Part shown: positions 61,480-64,000 of the stretch, one piece after another
Layout: each line of letters begins with the position of its first letter
Numbering within the stretch: position 1 is the stretch's first letter
Assembly (NCBI GenBank): GCA_934133165.1
Contig: CAKPAW010000001.1
Location: 1-64,000, forward strand
Direction: 5' to 3'
Length of the DNA stretch: 64,000 nt
From: an uncultured Clostridia bacterium
Lineage (GTDB): Bacteria > Bacillota > Clostridia > TANB77 > CAG-508
Position numbers and translations under genes: made by a program
Notes under the pieces: model-generated
Told to the model about the DNA's origin: nothing
Databases searched by the model: none
Seen by the model: only the letters and a program-made list of their open reading frames with translations

Positions 61480-62250
61480 TTAATTCTTTGTCAAGATTTC
61501 TGGCTCATTTTCTGTAATTAAAATTGTATTTTCATAGTGTGCTGCTCTTTGTCCATCTTCTGTTATTATTGTCCAGCCATCTTCTAGTTCTAAAATTTCA
61601 TCAGAACCTGCCATTACCATAGGTTCTATAGCAAGTGTCATACCTGGTTCTAGTCTTATTCCTCTTCCTTGTTTTCCATAGTTTGGTATTCCTGGATCTT
61701 CATGCATTTGTCTGCCTATTCCATGTCCTTGAAATTCTTTTACAACATTGAATCCGTTTTTTTCTACGAATTCTCCAATCGCATGTGATACATCTCCTAT
61801 ACGATTGCCTTTTTTAGCATATTTAATTCCTTCAAAGAAGGCTTGTTTTGTTACTTCTATTAATTTTTGTGAAGCTTTATCTATTTTTCCAACTGCATAT
61901 GTTCTTGCACAATCCCCATTGAATCCATCTTTATAAGCTACTAAGTCTATGCTAATTATATCTCCTTCTCTTAATATAACTTTTTTAGATGGTATTCCAT
62001 GTATTACTTCGTCGTTTACAGATGCACATATTGAACCTGGAAAGTCTGGAACTCCTTTTACTCCGCTTGGATAACCTTTTTCTGCTGGAATTGCACCATA
62101 TTTTCTCATTTCATTTTCTGCAATTTTGTCTAACTCCCATGTAGAAACTCCTGGTTTTATTGCTTTTTCTACTGCTCTTTGTGCTAAATCTGCAATCTTG
62201 CATGCTTCTCTCATTTTTTCTATTTCTTGTTTTGACTTTATTGTTACCAT
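61480..62250 (-). CDS. map: Methionine aminopeptidase, type I
   Basis: The protein has 256 residues. Metal ligands appear in V-N-D-E-V-I-H-G near 80, N-G-D-C-A-R near 108, G-H-G-I-G-R-Q-M-H-E near 170 and E-P-M-V near 205. It removes the initiator Met. Between secY-adk and infA as usual. Confidence 0.97.
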   Translation of the reverse strand: MVTIKSKQEIEKMREACKIADLAQRAVEKAIKPGVSTWELDKIAENEMRKYGAIPAEKGYPSGVKGVPDFPGSICASVNDEVIHGIPSKKVILREGDIISIDLVAYKDGFNGDCARTYAVGKIDKASQKLIEVTKQAFFEGIKYAKKGNRIGDVSHAIGEFVEKNGFNVVKEFQGHGIGRQMHEDPGIPNYGKQGRGIRLEPGMTLAIEPMVMAGSDEILELEDGWTIITEDGQRAAHYENTILITENEPEILTKN

Positions 62251-62291
62251 TATTTTTCCTTCTTTCTCTTACCCACTAACATTTATTATAA

Positions 62292-62331
62292 CATAAAAGC
62301 TAGAAAAAATAAACATTTTTTCTAGCTTTTT
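62292..62331 (-). terminator. Terminator between adk and map
   Basis: AAAAGCTAGAAAAAAT pairs with ATTTTTTCTAGCTTTTTC, so map may start a new transcript. Confidence 0.8.
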
Positions 62332-62346
62332 CTTAGATTTTCTTTT

Positions 62347-63009
62347 TTATTTATTCAAATATTCTTTTACTTCTTTTGCAACATCTTCTGAAGTTTTTCC
62401 TGAATGTATATTTAATTTAACTGCATATAATAAATCTTGCTCTTTATAATAATCTATTAGTTTTGCTGATGTTTCATAATATGTTTTTAGTCTTTGTTCA
62501 ACTGTTTCTATTGTATCATCTTCTCTTTTTATAAGTTTACTTCCACATTTATCGCATATTCCTTCTTGTTTTGGTTTCTTAAATTCTGTATTATATATTT
62601 CTCTACAATCTACATTTGAACATACCATTCTTTTTACTATTCTATCTATTATATCTTGATCTGATAGTCTTAATTCTACTGCTATGTCTATTTTACAACC
62701 TTTTTGTTTGAAGAACTCATCTAATTCTTTGGCTTGTTTTATTGTCCTTGGAAATCCATCTAATATTACTCCATTTTTACAATCTATTTCTTGTAATCTT
62801 TTTTCTACTAATTTTATTGCTAAATCATCTGGAACTAATTTTCCTTGTGATACATATTTATCTATTTCTTTTCCAATTTCTCCTGCCTTTTTTATATAAC
62901 TTCTAAATAATTCTCCACTTGATATATGTGTAATATTTAAACTTTCTGACAGCATTTTTCCTACTGTTCCTTTTCCTGAACCAGGTTTTCCTAACATTAT
63001 AATATTCAT
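62347..63009 (-). CDS. adk: Adenylate kinase (zinc-lid form)
   Basis: The protein has 220 residues: P-loop G-K-P-G-S-G-K-G-T at 7-15, D-G-F-P-R-T near 84, and a lid with Cys near 130, 135, 151 and 154 (C-S-N-V-D-C; C-D-K-C), which should bind zinc. It balances AMP, ADP and ATP. Confidence 0.97.
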   Translation of the reverse strand: MNIIMLGKPGSGKGTVGKMLSESLNITHISSGELFRSYIKKAGEIGKEIDKYVSQGKLVPDDLAIKLVEKRLQEIDCKNGVILDGFPRTIKQAKELDEFFKQKGCKIDIAVELRLSDQDIIDRIVKRMVCSNVDCREIYNTEFKKPKQEGICDKCGSKLIKREDDTIETVEQRLKTYYETSAKLIDYYKEQDLLYAVKLNIHSGKTSEDVAKEVKEYLNK

Positions 63010-63142
63010 AAACTTTTTCTCCTTTTCATTTGTCTTTTTATATGTTCTTTATATATTATATCTTTTTTTAGTTATTAAGTATACATTTTTTTATAATTTT
63101 TTACTGAAAATGATAATAGTTAATTTTTTTATTATTTAGAAA

Positions 63143-63175
63143 GCTGTTTTTTTGCTCCGTCCCCAAAAACAGCTA
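63143..63175. repeat. GTCCCC repeat, same type as 41548-41580
   Basis: AGCTGTTTTTTTGCTCCG then TCCCC and the complementary AACAGCT arm. It lies after secY. Confidence 0.65.
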
Positions 63176-63212
63176 AAAAAATAGATGCTTATACCGCATC
63201 CATTTTTTTATT
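63176..63212 (-). terminator. Terminator after secY
   Basis: AAATGGATGCGG pairs with GCATCTATTT and a T run follows on the minus strand, directly behind the stop at 63214. Confidence 0.75.
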
Positions 63213-63213
63213 T

Positions 63214-64000
63214 TTATTCTAAGAATCCTTTGTAATGTCTCATTACAAGTTGTGATTCTAATTGTTGTACTGTTTCTAATGCAACTCCAACTACGATTAA
63301 TATTGAAGTACCACCAAATGCAATATTTAAAGATGTGAATCTTAAAAGCATTGGTATAATAGCGATTACTGCTAAGAATAGTCCTCCAAATAATGTTAAT
63401 TTTGAGATTATTGATGATAAATAATCTGTTGTTGGTTTTCCTGCTCTTATTCCTGGTATGAATCCACCATTTTTCTTAATATTGTTTGATACTTCTGCTG
63501 GATTAAATGTTGCATAAGTATAGAAATATGTGAATCCTAAGATTAATAGTAGGTAAATTATTGCGTTAGCTATTGAATATCCTATTGCTACATTTGATGT
63601 TGATGTTGCAATTGAGAAATTATATATTACATTCCAGAATCCTGTTTGTGTAGCTATATCTGGCACAAACATTTGGATTATCATAGCTGGGAATGTCATA
63701 AATGATGAAGCAAAAATTACTGGCATTACACCTGCCATAGCAAGTTTTAATGGTATGTTTGTATTTTGTGCTCCTACCATTTTTCTTCCAACTACTCTTT
63801 TTGAATATTGTACTGGAACTCTACGTTCAGCTTGTTGTACAAATACAACTCCTGCTACTAATAGTATAGCACCTACTATAATTGCTAATGCTATTAATAA
63901 ACCTGTTGTAGAGAATGCTCCTGCTCCAAATATTAAATTCCAAATTGTTGTAACTGCACTTGGAAGTCCTGCTACTATACCAACAAAGATAATTATAGAA
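63214..64000 (-). CDS. secY: Preprotein translocase subunit SecY, 5' end beyond window
   Basis: At least 262 C-terminal residues are present and the frame runs open to the window edge. Seen are V-F-V-Q-Q-A-E-R-R-V-P-V-Q-Y, N-T-N-I-P-L-K, G-V-M-P-V-I-F-A-S-S, and the last helices with I-P-G-I-R-A-G-K-P-T. A later ATG at 63780 is internal, not the start. SecY forms the membrane channel for Sec export. Confidence 0.97.
   Translation of the reverse strand, partial: SIIIFVGIVAGLPSAVTTIWNLIFGAGAFSTTGLLIALAIIVGAILLVAGVVFVQQAERRVPVQYSKRVVGRKMVGAQNTNIPLKLAMAGVMPVIFASSFMTFPAMIIQMFVPDIATQTGFWNVIYNFSIATSTSNVAIGYSIANAIIYLLLILGFTYFYTYATFNPAEVSNNIKKNGGFIPGIRAGKPTTDYLSSIISKLTLFGGLFLAVIAIIPMLLRFTSLNIAFGGTSILIVVGVALETVQQLESQLVMRHYKGFLE

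Noticed and set aside
63214..63780. An apparent 188-residue gene starting at 63780
   Set aside because: The frame stays open to the window edge with clear SecY sequence, so this ATG is internal to secY.
1..64000. tRNA, rRNA genes and CRISPR arrays
   Set aside because: I looked for T-loop motifs, rRNA cores and regularly spaced repeats on both strands and found none; the spaced repeats present differ in spacing and context.

Overview
The window is a very AT-rich chromosome segment from a spore-forming, low-GC member of the Clostridia. Evidence for this is the spoIIA operon with spoIID and a spoIIQ-like gene, a hrcA-grpE-dnaK-dnaJ operon with CIRCE sites, T-box leaders, strong AGGAGG ribosome binding sites and TAA-dominated stops. 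The style of the small pilin-like gene suggests an uncultured gut lineage, which is inference. Almost every gene is on the minus strand, so the operons read from high to low coordinates. No tRNA, rRNA or CRISPR array was seen.

Region by region. 1-3.2 kb: a truncated gene, a T-box leader apparently cut off from its gene by a dispersed repeat, a pilin-like C-type-lectin protein that looks like a diversity-generating retroelement target, and a frameshifted SH3-CAP gene. 3.2-7.9 kb: two ABC ATPase-permease fusions. 8-11.8 kb: spoIIQ-like, spoIID, sigF, spoIIAB, spoIIAA with Spo0A boxes upstream. 12-21.6 kb: an acetyltransferase, valS with a T-box, a mutarotase, rplU-rpmA, a phosphoesterase, a TSCPD protein, tcdA, tsaD and a site-2 protease.

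21.65-35.69 kb: a 14-kb integrated element. It lies between the 3' end of lysS and a near-perfect 22-bp copy of that 3' end, beside lysS's apparent former terminator. Its left third holds small unknown genes. Five gene junctions across the element carry a repeated linker. The rest is a nucleotide-handling gene set: HD hydrolases, a kinase, a PHP phosphatase, a nucleotidase-nucleoside hydrolase fusion, a histidine phosphatase, a 2H phosphoesterase and CutA, with an ABC exporter and an MFS transporter. Many of these genes are broken. No integrase is visible, so the island looks like a relic or depends on an integrase elsewhere.

35.7-49.3 kb: lysS, a 3D-domain wall protein, a 30-residue membrane peptide, recN with a hairpin over its ribosome binding site, the heat-shock operon, hemW, whiA, prmC and a probable 6S RNA. 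49.5-57.2 kb: the nusA operon (rimP-nusA-ylxR-ylxQ-infB-rbfA-nrnA-truB). 57.4-64 kb: the end of the ribosomal protein superoperon (secY-adk-map-infA-rpmJ-rpsM-rpsK-rpsD-rpoA-rplQ).

The most unusual material is the lysS island with its junction linkers and nucleotide cassette, the retroelement-target protein, and several families of short dispersed repeats.
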